64,000 nt of DNA from Pseudomonas monsensis (GTDB lineage Bacteria; Pseudomonadota; Gammaproteobacteria; Pseudomonadales; Pseudomonadaceae), in contig NZ_CP077087.1 of the NCBI RefSeq assembly GCF_014268495.2, positions 2,669,501 through 2,733,500 of the forward strand, given 5' to 3'. Below, one piece after another: positions 32,265-41,135 of this stretch. The notes under the pieces were generated by a model. That model was not told the DNA's origin. It saw nothing but the letters and a program-made list of their open reading frames with translations, and did not search any database. A program made the translations under genes and the position numbers. Position 1 is the first letter of the stretch; every line of letters begins with the position of its first letter.

Positions 32265-34477
32265 TGAGCCGGCTCGACGAGACCTTGATCGAACCATCCC
32301 GACGGGTGTTTCTCAAGCAGGCGGCGACGCTGGCTTCGGGGCTGGCGATCGCCCTCTACCTGCCATCCGGTATCGCGGTCACGGACCCGAATGCCCCGGC
32401 CCCCGCCACAGAATTCGAGCCTAACGCCTGGGTACGGATCTTCCCCGATGGCACGGTGAGACTGGTGGTGCACAAACACGATTCCGGCACTGGCACGCAA
32501 ACGGTGCTGGCCGCATGCGTGGCCGAGGAGCTGGACGTCAACCCCATGACCGTGCAGGTGATCACCCCCGAAGATCCGTTTTTCGAAACCTACATTCATC
32601 CGGTCTGGAAGGTATTTTCCACCGGCGGCAGCACCAGCGTTTCCCTCGAATACGATCGCTTGCGCATGGCCGGTGCGACGGCGCGGGCGCTGTTGATTAG
32701 CGCTGCAGCGAAACAGTGGAAAGTCAGCCCCGACAGTTGCACCACCGTGGAAGGTCGGGTGGTGCATGCATCGAGTAAACGCAGCCTCGGCTATGGCGAG
32801 TTGGTCGACGTGGCCGCGCGTCTTCCAGCGCCCGAAAAAGTCACGCTGAAGGATCCGGCCCAGTTCAAATACATCGGTAAGCTGCGCCACAAACGCGACG
32901 CGGCGGCCAAGGTCTGCGGACGCTTCAAGTACAGCAGCGACGTGCAATTGCCGGGGATGCTGGTGGCGGTGGTACAGCGGGCGCCGGTGGTCGGGGCGAA
33001 AGTCGTCAGCGTCGATTCGGCGGCAGCTTTGCAGGTGCCGGGCGTCCGTCAGGTGCTGGCGATTGCGGGGCGGCCCGATGTGCTCGGCGGTAACCTCGAG
33101 GGGGTCGCGGTGCTGGCCGAGACGTTCTGGGCCGCGCAGCAGGGCCGCAAGGTGCTGGAGATCAAGTGGAGCGATTCGCCGTTGGCAGGGTTCGACAGCG
33201 ACCAGCTGTCTGCTGCGCAAGCCAACGCCATCCATGACCCCAAGGCACAAACCGTCAAGGCCATTAGCCACGGCGATGTCAGCACGCAATGGGCGCACGC
33301 GGCGAAGCTGATCGAAGCCGAGTACACCATGCCCTATAAAGTGCAGAACCCGCTGGAGCCGATCTGCATCACCGCGCAGGTCAAGGACCGGGCGATCACT
33401 TACTGGGGCGGTGTGCAGGTGCCGTCCTCGGCGCTGGAAGCGGCGCAAACCGTGTGCGGCATCGACAAGGCCAACGTCACGATCAACGAGCTGGTATCCG
33501 GCGGCAGCTTCGGTGCACGGGAAACCAAATACTGGTTGTTCGAAGTCGCGTACCTGGCGCAGAAGACTGGCGTGCCGGTGAAGCTGCTCAACAGCCGCGA
33601 AGATGAAATGCACGCGTTGTTCAATCACCCGGCCACGTTGCACCGGGTCAAAGGTGCGCTCGACACCCAAGGCAAACTCACCACGTTGCAACTGCATGCG
33701 GTGTCGCCGGCCTCCCCGGAACAATGGGAGCCGGGTTACTTCGAGCGTCCGGATCACATGGATTACAGCACCACCGAAGCGATCACTGCGTGGGACTTTG
33801 CCTACCGTCCGCCGCATCTGGAGCTGAACTGGGTCAAGCACGAAAGCCATGTGCCCAGCGGCTGGTATCGTTCGGTGAGCTTCATTCCCAACGTGTTCGC
33901 CGTGGAGAGTTTCATGGATGAGCTGGCCCATGCCGCTGGCGAAGATCCACTGGCGTTCAGGCTGGCCAACATGCAGGAACGGCCACGTCATGTGACCGTG
34001 CTCAAGCAGGCTGCCGAGCGCGCCGGTTGGGGTAAGCCGCTGCCACCGGGCACTGCGCTGGGGATCGCGACCCATCAGGGTTACACCAGTTTTATCGCGG
34101 TGGTTGCGCAGGTTGCGACGGTTGACGGCAAGGCCAGCGTCGAGAAGCTCACCTGCGTGGTCGATTGCGGTCTGGCCGTGTCGCCGGGCGGGGTCGAGGA
34201 GCAGATCTACGGCGGGCTGATGTGGGGCTTTGGCCATGCGTTGTTCGACCGCCTCGACATCAAGCAGGGCCGGGTGGTGCAGAGCAACTTCCACGACTAC
34301 CGCGTGCCGCGCATGGCAGACATGCCGGCCACGGACATCGTGGTGCTGGACGGCGAGCCGGGCAAACCCGGTGGCGTCGGCGAGCTGGGCAGCCCGTCGG
34401 TGGCACCGGCGATTGCCAACGCCTTGTTTGCGCTGACCGGCGTGCGCCAGCGTTCGACACCGCTGAGCCTGGGATAA
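32264..34477 (+). CDS. Molybdenum hydroxylase large subunit, IorB-like
   Basis: 737 residues. A twin-arginine signal region (PSRRVFLKQAATLASGLAIA) suggests export of the assembled enzyme with its small subunit. The molybdopterin-binding parts follow: GTGTQTVLAACVAEEL, GELVDVAARLP, VSGGSFGARETKYWLFE, GWYRSVSFIPNVFAVESFMDEL (written here in two overlapping family blocks) and VGELGSPSVAPAIANAL with the near-terminal Glu region. Isoquinoline 1-oxidoreductase and related aldehyde or heterocycle hydroxylases have this architecture. The substrate is not determinable. No XdhC-type chaperone gene is adjacent. Confidence 0.9.
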   Translation: MSRLDETLIEPSRRVFLKQAATLASGLAIALYLPSGIAVTDPNAPAPATEFEPNAWVRIFPDGTVRLVVHKHDSGTGTQTVLAACVAEELDVNPMTVQVITPEDPFFETYIHPVWKVFSTGGSTSVSLEYDRLRMAGATARALLISAAAKQWKVSPDSCTTVEGRVVHASSKRSLGYGELVDVAARLPAPEKVTLKDPAQFKYIGKLRHKRDAAAKVCGRFKYSSDVQLPGMLVAVVQRAPVVGAKVVSVDSAAALQVPGVRQVLAIAGRPDVLGGNLEGVAVLAETFWAAQQGRKVLEIKWSDSPLAGFDSDQLSAAQANAIHDPKAQTVKAISHGDVSTQWAHAAKLIEAEYTMPYKVQNPLEPICITAQVKDRAITYWGGVQVPSSALEAAQTVCGIDKANVTINELVSGGSFGARETKYWLFEVAYLAQKTGVPVKLLNSREDEMHALFNHPATLHRVKGALDTQGKLTTLQLHAVSPASPEQWEPGYFERPDHMDYSTTEAITAWDFAYRPPHLELNWVKHESHVPSGWYRSVSFIPNVFAVESFMDELAHAAGEDPLAFRLANMQERPRHVTVLKQAAERAGWGKPLPPGTALGIATHQGYTSFIAVVAQVATVDGKASVEKLTCVVDCGLAVSPGGVEEQIYGGLMWGFGHALFDRLDIKQGRVVQSNFHDYRVPRMADMPATDIVVLDGEPGKPGGVGELGSPSVAPAIANALFALTGVRQRSTPLSLG

Positions 34478-34483
34478 GCCGCC

Positions 34484-35386
34484 ATGGACCTGCGCCTGCT
34501 GCGTTACTTCATGGCCCTGGCCGATGAGCTGCACTTCGGTCGCGCCGCCGAACGCCTGCACATCTGCCAGCCGCCGCTGAGTCAGCAGATTCGTCTGCTG
34601 GAAGAGGAATTGGGGACGCCGCTGTTCGAGCGCAGTCACCATCGGGTCGAGCTGACTGCGGCGGGGCAGATGCTCAAGGAGCAGGCGCCGCTGGTCTTCG
34701 AACAACTCGACCGGGCGCTCGACCTGACCCGCCAGACCGGGCGCGGGCAACTGGGCGAGCTGGAGATCGGCATGATCAGTTCGGTGATGGTCGGCGTGCT
34801 GCCCAAGGCTTTGCACCTGTTTCGCGAGCGTTATCCGCAGGTCAACTGGCGCCTGCACGAGATGACCCCGGCGGCGCAGGTCAAGGCGTTGAAAGAGAAA
34901 CGCATTGATGCCTGTGTGTTTCGGGTCGGTTATGACGATCCGCAGTTGCGGAATGAGTTGCTGATCTACGAGCCGATTCACGTGGTCATGCCTGCGGATC
35001 ATCCACTGGCGACGCGCGAGGTGCTGGCGCCGGCAGATCTGGCCCGGGAGCCGTTTGTGGCGCTGGAATTGAAACAGTCGCGGTTCGCCAACTTTCTCTA
35101 TCAGTGCTGCGTTCAGGCCGGATTCACCCCGCAGATTCGTCAACAGGTCATTGAAGTGCAAACCCTGCTCAGTCTGGTCCGCGCCGGGTTTGGTGTGGCG
35201 CTGTTGCCGGCGTCCATCGAACAGCTGGCGCCGGCGGGGCTGGTGTTCCGCGCCTTGACCCCGGCGCTGCCGGAAGTGCCGCTGTACGCCACGTACCGCG
35301 CCGACGATGCCTCGCCAGTGCTCAAACTGTTTCTCGATACTCTGCGAGAACTTGTCGAAACCTCAGGCCAACACAAATCCCGGTAG
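34484..35386 (+). CDS. LysR-family transcriptional regulator
   Basis: 300 residues. The winged helix is LLRYFMALADELHFGRAAERL and PPLSQQIRLLEEELGTPLFER; the effector domain follows (LGELEIGMISSVMVGVLPKA). It resembles the BenM/CatM-like group that responds to aromatic metabolites. It starts six bases after the iorB-like stop, so it is co-transcribed with the hydroxylase genes. Its TAG stop (35384-35386) lies inside a truncated REP sequence (GTAGGAGTGAGCCTGC). Confidence 0.9.
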   Translation: MDLRLLRYFMALADELHFGRAAERLHICQPPLSQQIRLLEEELGTPLFERSHHRVELTAAGQMLKEQAPLVFEQLDRALDLTRQTGRGQLGELEIGMISSVMVGVLPKALHLFRERYPQVNWRLHEMTPAAQVKALKEKRIDACVFRVGYDDPQLRNELLIYEPIHVVMPADHPLATREVLAPADLAREPFVALELKQSRFANFLYQCCVQAGFTPQIRQQVIEVQTLLSLVRAGFGVALLPASIEQLAPAGLVFRALTPALPEVPLYATYRADDASPVLKLFLDTLRELVETSGQHKSR

Positions 35387-35486
35387 GAGTGAGCCTGCAA
35401 TGGATATGGGGTGGGGTGAAGAGGGTGGCACGATCGCGGGCGGCTGCGGTCGTAATCTTCACACGCGTATTACCTGTGGAGATCCA

Positions 35487-36983
35487 ATGAGCCAGGAAGT
35501 CTTGACCACCGAAACCAATCGTCGCCAGTTGCAACAGATCATCGCCGGTTTGTCGGACGGGGTGATTCTGCTGGAGCTGGATCAGAGCATTCTCTGGGCC
35601 AACGAAGCGGCGCTGGCCATGCACGGGGTCAGCCGGATTGGTGAGCTGGGCACGAGTGCCGGCGAATACGCCAAGCGCTTCAGCCTGCGCTATCGCAATA
35701 ACCACACCCTGCCACCGGAGAACTATCCGATCAGCCGCGTCGCTCGCTGCGAGGTGTTCAGTGATGTGCTGATCGAAGTGTCCGCCGTCGATGACCCGGA
35801 GCGCGTCTGGGTGCACAACGTGCGCAGCATGGTGCTCACCAACCGCGAAGGTCAGCCCGAGTCGCTGGTGCTGATCATGAGCGACGTCACCGATTGGGCC
35901 AACGCGGAGCAGCGTTTCGAAAGGACCTTCAACGCCAACCCGGCACCGGCGGTGATCTGTCGTCTCAGCGACTTGCGCTACATCAAGGTCAATCCGGGGT
36001 TTCTGGAGATGACCGGCTACACCCGCGATCAGGTGATTGGCACTTCCTCCTACGAAATCGACATTTTCGAGCAGGCCGAACACCGAGACCTGGCGATCCA
36101 GCGCTTGCGTGATGTCGCGACCATCCCGCAGATGCAAGCCGAACTGCGCTTGCCTGATGGCAGCAACAAGCAAGTGATCGTGGCCGGGCAGCCGCTGACG
36201 CTCAACGATGAGGATTGCATGCTGTTTTCCTTCGTCGACATGGAGTTGCGACGCAAGGCCGAAGTGGCGCTGCGCCAGAGCGAGGAGCGCTTCGCCAAGG
36301 CATTTCGGCTGAGCCCGGTGCCGATTCTGATTTGCAGCGCCGACGAGCAACAGGTGATTGATGTCAACCAGGCGTTCCTCGACACGCTGGCGTATGACAG
36401 CGCAGAGGTGCTGGGCAAAACCGTGACGCAGCTGGGTTTCATCGACGACAGCAGCACCCGGTCGCGGTTGTTGACGGCGCTGGAGCAGAACGGCCGGATT
36501 GATCGGGTCGATGTGCGGGTCCGCAAGAAGGATGTGGAGTTGCTTGAGTGCGCGGTGTCCGCCGATACCGTCAACATTCAGGACACGCGCTGTTATTTGC
36601 TGGTGCTGATGGACATCACCGAGCGCAAACGCACCGAGCTTGAACTGGTCGCGGCGATTGAAGAGGTGATGAAAGATGCCTCCTGGTTCAGCCGCACGCT
36701 GATTGAGAAGCTGGCCAATGTGAAGAAGATCAACGCGCCACAGCTGCCGAGTGTTTCGTTCACCGATCTGACGGCGCGTGAACGCGATGTGCTGGGGTTG
36801 ATCTGTGAAGGGCTGGCTGACAAGGAGATTGCAGCGCGGCTGAAACTGGCGCCGAACACGGTGCGCAATCATGTGGCGACGGTGTATTCCAAACTCGATG
36901 TGCATAGCCGCAGCGAGGCGATTGTCTGGGCGCGGGAGCGTGGGTTGTTTTCCGGTGAGTGGAGCAGCAAGAATCAGCGGTAG
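35487..36983 (+). CDS. PAS-domain LuxR-type transcriptional regulator
   Basis: 498 residues. Three PAS domains can be traced: about 10-140 (IIAGLSDGVILLELDQSILW), 145-260 (NPAPAVICRLSDLRYIKVNP) and 270-390 (SPVPILICSADEQQVIDVNQ). A short coiled segment leads to a GerE/LuxR DNA-binding domain: LTARERDVLGLICEGLADKE and NTVRNHVATVYSKLDVHSRS. There is no receiver or kinase domain, so it likely senses a ligand or redox state directly and controls transcription. ATG 35487 follows GTGGAGA. It may regulate the hydroxylase locus. Confidence 0.88.
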   Translation: MSQEVLTTETNRRQLQQIIAGLSDGVILLELDQSILWANEAALAMHGVSRIGELGTSAGEYAKRFSLRYRNNHTLPPENYPISRVARCEVFSDVLIEVSAVDDPERVWVHNVRSMVLTNREGQPESLVLIMSDVTDWANAEQRFERTFNANPAPAVICRLSDLRYIKVNPGFLEMTGYTRDQVIGTSSYEIDIFEQAEHRDLAIQRLRDVATIPQMQAELRLPDGSNKQVIVAGQPLTLNDEDCMLFSFVDMELRRKAEVALRQSEERFAKAFRLSPVPILICSADEQQVIDVNQAFLDTLAYDSAEVLGKTVTQLGFIDDSSTRSRLLTALEQNGRIDRVDVRVRKKDVELLECAVSADTVNIQDTRCYLLVLMDITERKRTELELVAAIEEVMKDASWFSRTLIEKLANVKKINAPQLPSVSFTDLTARERDVLGLICEGLADKEIAARLKLAPNTVRNHVATVYSKLDVHSRSEAIVWARERGLFSGEWSSKNQR

Positions 36984-37117
36984 GTGCAAATGCACTAGTT
37001 GAATCAGTGCAAATGGAGGTGTTGGCTCAAGGGGGCTGTTCTTAGTCTGGTGGGGTGCGATACGAGCCATTCGGGTTCGGGATCGCGTCCCTTCGAAGTA
37101 ACTATAGGAACAGCCCC

Positions 37118-37375
37118 ATGATGAATATTGCGCAGTTGCGCGCGCGGCTGGAACACAGCTTTTCACCGCTGGCGTGCGAATGTCTGGTGGATGGTGACCA
37201 TTCCTTGACGGTGAAGCTTTATCACCCGGGGTCGGGGCAGGTCGATCTGGTGATCAGTGGGTTGAAGCTGGATTCTCTGCGTACGCCTGAGGCGGTGCAG
37301 GGGTTGATTGACGAGTTGCGGTATGAGCTTGAGAGTTTTTCTTTGCGCTCTTCTCGGGATCCTGATTTGGCCTAG
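37118..37375 (+). CDS. DUF1652 protein
   Basis: 85 residues matching the Pseudomonas DUF1652 pattern: LRARLEHSFSPLACECLVDG, SLTVKLYHPGSGQVDLVISG and LRTPEAVQGLIDELRYELES. It is a small cytoplasmic protein of unknown role, usually found in multiple copies per genome. ATG 37118 follows AGGAACAG. It stands alone before a repeat-rich region. Confidence 0.8.
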   Translation: MMNIAQLRARLEHSFSPLACECLVDGDHSLTVKLYHPGSGQVDLVISGLKLDSLRTPEAVQGLIDELRYELESFSLRSSRDPDLA

Positions 37376-37464
37376 GGTTGGGGGTGTGAGACTTGGCGGC
37401 CTTTGGGCCGACCATGTTCTTGGGGGTTGGGTGTATATCCGTTTTTTGGGGTGTGGCGGCTGGC

Positions 37465-37735
37465 GGTTTCGCCCTTACGGCGACTCACTTTTTTGACAAA
37501 CGCCTCAAAAAAGTAAGCAAAAAAAGGCTTGCCCCAGCGTTCGGCCCGCTCGCTGGGGCTCGGGGTTCCTTCGTTGCGGGTTTCATCCGGGGGCATCGCC
37601 TCCGGTTTGCTTCGCTGCACCTCCTCTCGATGTATGCGGCTTCGCCGCACGGCGCTCCGCGCCTGCCCCCCGGATGAATCCCTCCACTCAGCCTGCCGAA
37701 GGGGCCTGAAGATCAAGATCAAAAGCAGGCGAGCT
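37465..37735. repeat. Long intergenic repeat common in fluorescens-group pseudomonads
   Basis: The segment starting TTTCGCCCTTACGGCGACTC, followed by TTTTTTGACAAACGCCTCAAAAAAGTAAGC and later GGGGCTCGGGGTTCC, is one I recall as a frequent dispersed repeat of these genomes. It contains complementary A- and T-runs around short GC-rich stems. Copy number cannot be shown from this window because only one copy is here. Confidence 0.5.
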
Positions 37736-37771
37736 GACACTCGGCCTATTGGTTGGCTCGGTTATTGTGGG

Positions 37772-37945
37772 AGACAGTGGCGGCCTGACAGCCGACCATG
37801 CTCTAACTGAATGCACTCAAACCAACTGTGGGAGCTGGCTTGCCAGCGAAGGCGGCCTGATAACCGACCATGCTCTAACTGAATGCACTCAAACCAACTG
37901 TGGGAGCTGGCTTGCCAGCGATGGCGGCCTGACAGCCGACCAGGG
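37772..37945. repeat. 72-bp direct repeats containing a REP
   Basis: CGGCCTGA recurs at 37781, 37853 and 37925, exactly 72 bases apart. Each unit contains a REP core (GTGGGAGCTGGCTTGCCAGC), GCCTGAYARCCGACCATGCT and ACTGAATGCACTCAAACCAA. There are about 2.4 units, nearly identical, with the first REP decayed. Confidence 0.85.
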
Positions 37946-38101
37946 TTCGGCTGTGCCGAAAAGCAAAATCGACAGCCAGGCATGTCTTCGGCGGCGGGTT
38001 TACTGGCGGTTACAGGGGGCTCGGCTATAAAGAATGAGTGGTCAGGTCTTCCGTGTTGGGTTGTGCGCGGGAGTGGGTCTCCCTTTATCGCGGGTCGTCC
38101 T

Positions 38102-38323
38102 ATGAACAATCTTGGGAAACGCGTGTGTTCGCCGCTGTCGCTGGTTTTTTCCGTAGCGTTGCTGGCCGGTTGTGCCAGTCCGCCGCCACCTCCACCGGCC
38201 GCGCCGCCTCCGCCGCCGGTACGCACCTGTCAGGTGCTTGAGAACACTCAAGTGGCCGGCGACATGTATGTCGACGGGCAAACCACTCGTCACATCACCA
38301 CGACCCGTTGCGTCACTCAATAG
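38102..38323 (+). CDS. Small proline-rich lipoprotein
   Basis: 73 residues. A signal peptide with lipobox LLAGC (MNNLGKRVCSPLSLVFSVAL, Cys25) marks a lipoprotein. A run of prolines (SPPPPPPAAPPPPP) follows, then a short C-terminal part with two Cys, VRTCQVLENTQVAGDMYVDG and THRHITTTRCV-like residues. It would be anchored in the outer membrane. Function unknown. The downstream channel gene overlaps its end. Confidence 0.75.
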   Translation: MNNLGKRVCSPLSLVFSVALLAGCASPPPPPPAAPPPPPVRTCQVLENTQVAGDMYVDGQTTRHITTTRCVTQ

Positions 38324-38961
38324 CGCCGGCGGGGCGCAAGTCTCGGGTTGAGCGGATTGTGCTGGTGGCCGACCTGGCCGGTACGGCGGTGTTTGCTGTC
38401 GAGGGTGCGATTGCGGCAATGCACAGTCAGCTCGATTTGCTCGGGGTGATGGTGATTGCGTTTATTGTCGCGCTTGGCGGCGGGGTGACCCGTGACGTGC
38501 TGATCGGTGCCACGCCGCCCAACGCCGTGGCCGACTGGCGTTATCCGGCGCTGGCGTTTTTCATGGGCGGGCTGGCGTTTGTCTGTCATGAGCAGGTGTT
38601 GGGCTGGTCCGGTTCAACCCTGATCGTACTGGACGCGGCGGGGCTGGCGCTGTTTGCCGTGGCCGGGGCGCAGAAGGCGTTGAATTTCGGGATCACGCCG
38701 TTTGTGGCGATGCTGATGGGCACGATCACCGGCGTCGGTGGCGGGGTGATTCGCGACATTGTGCTGGCGCGGATACCCGTGGTGTTGCAGGCGGATTTGT
38801 ATGCCAGTTCGGCGTTTGTCGGTGCAGCGGTGTTGATCATGGGCCGCAGGCTGGGCGTTTCGCCGGTAGCGGCGGCGTTGCTGGCGGGAGCGGCGTGTCT
38901 GACGCTGCGGTTGCTCTCGGTGCATTTCGGCTGGCAGTTACCGAAGGTCCTCGATGCCTGA
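38308..38961 (+). CDS. TRIC-type cation channel (UPF0126) family membrane protein
   Basis: Up to 217 residues with about seven membrane segments. The two glycine-rich family repeats are visible: IAFIVALGGGVTRDVLIG and MGTITGVGGGVIRDIVLA, which form the paired halves of TRIC channels. The frame opens at TTG 38308, overlapping the lipoprotein gene by 16 bases; there is no good ATG before the first helix, so a TTG or GTG start between 38308 and 38350 is likely. The exact start is uncertain. Confidence 0.83.
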   Translation: MRHSIAPAGRKSRVERIVLVADLAGTAVFAVEGAIAAMHSQLDLLGVMVIAFIVALGGGVTRDVLIGATPPNAVADWRYPALAFFMGGLAFVCHEQVLGWSGSTLIVLDAAGLALFAVAGAQKALNFGITPFVAMLMGTITGVGGGVIRDIVLARIPVVLQADLYASSAFVGAAVLIMGRRLGVSPVAAALLAGAACLTLRLLSVHFGWQLPKVLDA

Positions 38962-38973
38962 TTCAAGCAACGA

Positions 38974-39066
38974 CCTGTGGGAGCGAGCTTGCTCGCGAAG
39001 GCGTAGTGTCAATCGACAATGATTGGGTTGACACACCGCATTCGCGAGCAAGCTCGCTCCCACAGG
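38974..39066. repeat. REPIN (inverted REP pair)
   Basis: CCTGTGGGAGCGAGCTTGCT followed by CGCGAA is mirrored by TTCGCGAGCAAGCTCGCTCC followed by CACAGG, about 40 bases apart. It lies between convergent genes. Confidence 0.85.
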
Positions 39067-39087
39067 GTTAATCATTTGCCGTTTAAC

Positions 39088-39855
39088 TCAGGACAGAAAC
39101 CCACCGTCCACATTCAGCGCAACCCCGGTGGTATAGCTCGACGCATCACTCGCCAGGTACAGCACCGCCCCGGCCATTTCACTCGGATCAGCCACACGCT
39201 TGAGCGGAATTTGCGTCAGCGCCTGCTTGAGGATTGCATCGTTCTTCACCAGCGCCGAGGCGAATTTGGTGTCGGTCAGGCCCGGCAGCAGGGCGTTGCA
39301 GCGGATGCCGAATTGCGCGCATTCCTTGGCGAAGACCTTGGTCATGTTGATCACAGCAGCCTTGGTCACCGAGTAGATGCCCTGGAAGATCCCCGGCGAA
39401 ATGCCGTTGATCGACGCGACGTTGATGATGCTGCCACCACCGTTCTCGCGCATCAGCTTGCCGGCTTCGACCGACATGAAGAAATAGCCGCGGATGTTTA
39501 CATCGACGGTCTTCTGGAACGCACCCAGATCGGTGTCGAGCACGTTGCAGAACTGCGGGTTGGTCGCAGCGTTGTTCACCAGAATATCCAGGCGGCCGAA
39601 CTGTTCCTTGATCCCGGCGAACACCTGGCTGATCTGTTCCATTTCACCGATATGGCAGGCCACGGCGGTGGCTTTGCCGCCGGCGGCGATGATCGCATCG
39701 GCGACGTGCTGGCAGCCTTCGAGCTTGCGGCTCGAAACGATCACGTGGGCGCCTTGCTGGGCCAGCAGTTTGGCGATGGCTTCACCGATGCCACGGCTGG
39801 CGCCGGAAACAAAAGCGATCTTGCCGTCGAGGTCGAACAACTGAGTCTTGGACAT
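39088..39855 (-). CDS. Short-chain dehydrogenase/reductase (SDR)
   Basis: 255 residues. The NAD(P) site is VSGASRGIGEAIAKLL, followed by NNAAT, the catalytic Ser in SIINVASINGI, and YSVTKAA (Tyr and Lys), all canonical for SDRs. ATG 39855 has AAGGAA upstream. The gene follows a phosphotransferase gene by 22 bases on the same strand; in Pseudomonas this pair is often near acyl-CoA dehydrogenase genes, suggesting lipid or acyl-CoA metabolism. The precise substrate is unknown. Confidence 0.9.
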   Translation of the reverse strand: MSKTQLFDLDGKIAFVSGASRGIGEAIAKLLAQQGAHVIVSSRKLEGCQHVADAIIAAGGKATAVACHIGEMEQISQVFAGIKEQFGRLDILVNNAATNPQFCNVLDTDLGAFQKTVDVNIRGYFFMSVEAGKLMRENGGGSIINVASINGISPGIFQGIYSVTKAAVINMTKVFAKECAQFGIRCNALLPGLTDTKFASALVKNDAILKQALTQIPLKRVADPSEMAGAVLYLASDASSYTTGVALNVDGGFLS

Positions 39856-39877
39856 AGGGGTTCCTTGGTGTGGGCCG

Positions 39878-40945
39878 TCAGAGGCTCGATTTCGCAATGA
39901 CCTGCAGGCTCATCTGCTCCAGCAGTTTGTTCATGTGAATGAACTGCGCGAAGCGTTTGTCCTGGGTCTGGCCATGGTAGAAGCGGTAGTAGATCTGCTG
40001 CACGATGCCGGCCAGGCGGAACAGACCGTAGGTGTAGTAGAAGTCGAAATTGTCGATCTGGATGCCCGAGCGTTCGGCGTAGTAGTCGACGAACTCGCGG
40101 CGGGTGAGCATGCCTGGCGCGTGGCTCGGCTGACGGCGCATCAGTTGCACCGGTGCCGGATCGCCGGCTTCGATCCAGTAGGCGAGGGTGTTGCCCAGGT
40201 CCATCAGCGGATCGCCGAGGGTGGTCAGTTCCCAGTCGAGCACGCCGATGATCTGCATCGGGTTGTCCGGGTCGAGGATGACGTTGTCGAAGCGGTAGTC
40301 GTTGTGGACGATGCTCGAGGTCGGGTGATCGGCCGGCATCTTGTCGTTGAGCCAGGCTTTGACGGCTTCCCAGTGCGGTGCGTCCGGGGTCAGGGCTTTT
40401 TCGTAGCGTTCGCTCCAGCCCTTGATCTGACGGGCAACGTAGCCTTCCGGCTTGCCCAGATCGCCGAGGCCGCAAGCGTTGTAGTCGACCCGGTGCAGCT
40501 CGACGAAGCGGTCAATGAAACTTTTGCACAGTGCTTCGGTTTTCGCCGCATCGAGGCCCAGCTCCGGCGGCAGTTCCGAGCGCAGGATGATGCCCTTGAC
40601 CCGTTCCATCACGTAGAACTCGGCGCCGATCACCGCTTCGTCGGTGCAGTGCACGTAGGCTTTCGGGCAGTACGGAAAACCGTCGCGCAATTGATTGAGG
40701 ATACGAAATTCGCGGCCCATGTCGTGGGCGGATTTGGCCTTGTGGCCGAACGGCGGACGGCGCAGGACGAACTCCTGCTCCGGGTATTCCAGCAGGTAGG
40801 TCAGGTTCGACGCGCCGCCGGGAAACTGGCTGATCGCAGGTAAGCCGCTCAGGCCCGGAATATGCGCCTTGAGGTACGGATCAATCAGGCTGGCATCGAG
40901 TTCTTCGCCAGAGCGGATACGGGTGGACTGGTCAGTAAGCGCCAT
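39878..40945 (-). CDS. Phosphotransferase family protein (ACAD10/APH-like)
   Basis: 355 residues of the aminoglycoside phosphotransferase/choline kinase-like fold. The P-loop-equivalent FPGGASNLTYLLEYP, the catalytic SIVHNDYRFDNVILD and the metal site IGVLDWELTTLGDPLMDLGN are clear. This subgroup resembles the kinase domain of ACAD10/11, which phosphorylates 4-hydroxyacyl-CoAs. Its co-transcribed SDR supports a role with hydroxyacyl substrates; resistance to aminoglycosides is not implied. Confidence 0.88.
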   Translation of the reverse strand: MALTDQSTRIRSGEELDASLIDPYLKAHIPGLSGLPAISQFPGGASNLTYLLEYPEQEFVLRRPPFGHKAKSAHDMGREFRILNQLRDGFPYCPKAYVHCTDEAVIGAEFYVMERVKGIILRSELPPELGLDAAKTEALCKSFIDRFVELHRVDYNACGLGDLGKPEGYVARQIKGWSERYEKALTPDAPHWEAVKAWLNDKMPADHPTSSIVHNDYRFDNVILDPDNPMQIIGVLDWELTTLGDPLMDLGNTLAYWIEAGDPAPVQLMRRQPSHAPGMLTRREFVDYYAERSGIQIDNFDFYYTYGLFRLAGIVQQIYYRFYHGQTQDKRFAQFIHMNKLLEQMSLQVIAKSSL

Positions 40946-41135
40946 GCTTATCCCTTCTGCTTATTTTGGAGGCCAGACATCATTGGCTAATCTAATGGCG
41001 CGCTCGGGCGGTCACAAGCGCGGGTCGGTCTTATAGGTTAGCGTGTTGCCGGATAATCACCTTTGGGAATGTGCGCGAGGAGCCGCAGCAGACTAAGGTT
41101 TAGCGGGTATGCCGTGTCCACGAAGGAGTCGGGAA

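Larger units (their letters stand above)
37376..38101. other. Repeat-rich gene-free region
   Basis: About 725 bases with no acceptable gene. It holds a long intergenic repeat (37465-37735) and a 72-bp tandem repeat with REP sequences (37772-37945). The last 150 bases probably include the promoter of the lipoprotein gene. Confidence 0.6.

Noticed and set aside
32207..35161. Very long open frame antisense to the iorB-like gene (984 codons)
   Set aside because: Its translation is rich in Arg, His and Gln without domains, and the plus strand has clear molybdenum hydroxylase and LysR motifs.
35322..37166. Long frame antisense to the PAS-LuxR gene
   Set aside because: The sense strand has clear PAS and GerE motifs; the antisense translation shows none.
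39878..40945. Aminoglycoside resistance phosphotransferase
   Set aside because: The motifs fit the ACAD10/11-type kinase subgroup, and the neighbouring SDR suggests acyl metabolism and not resistance.
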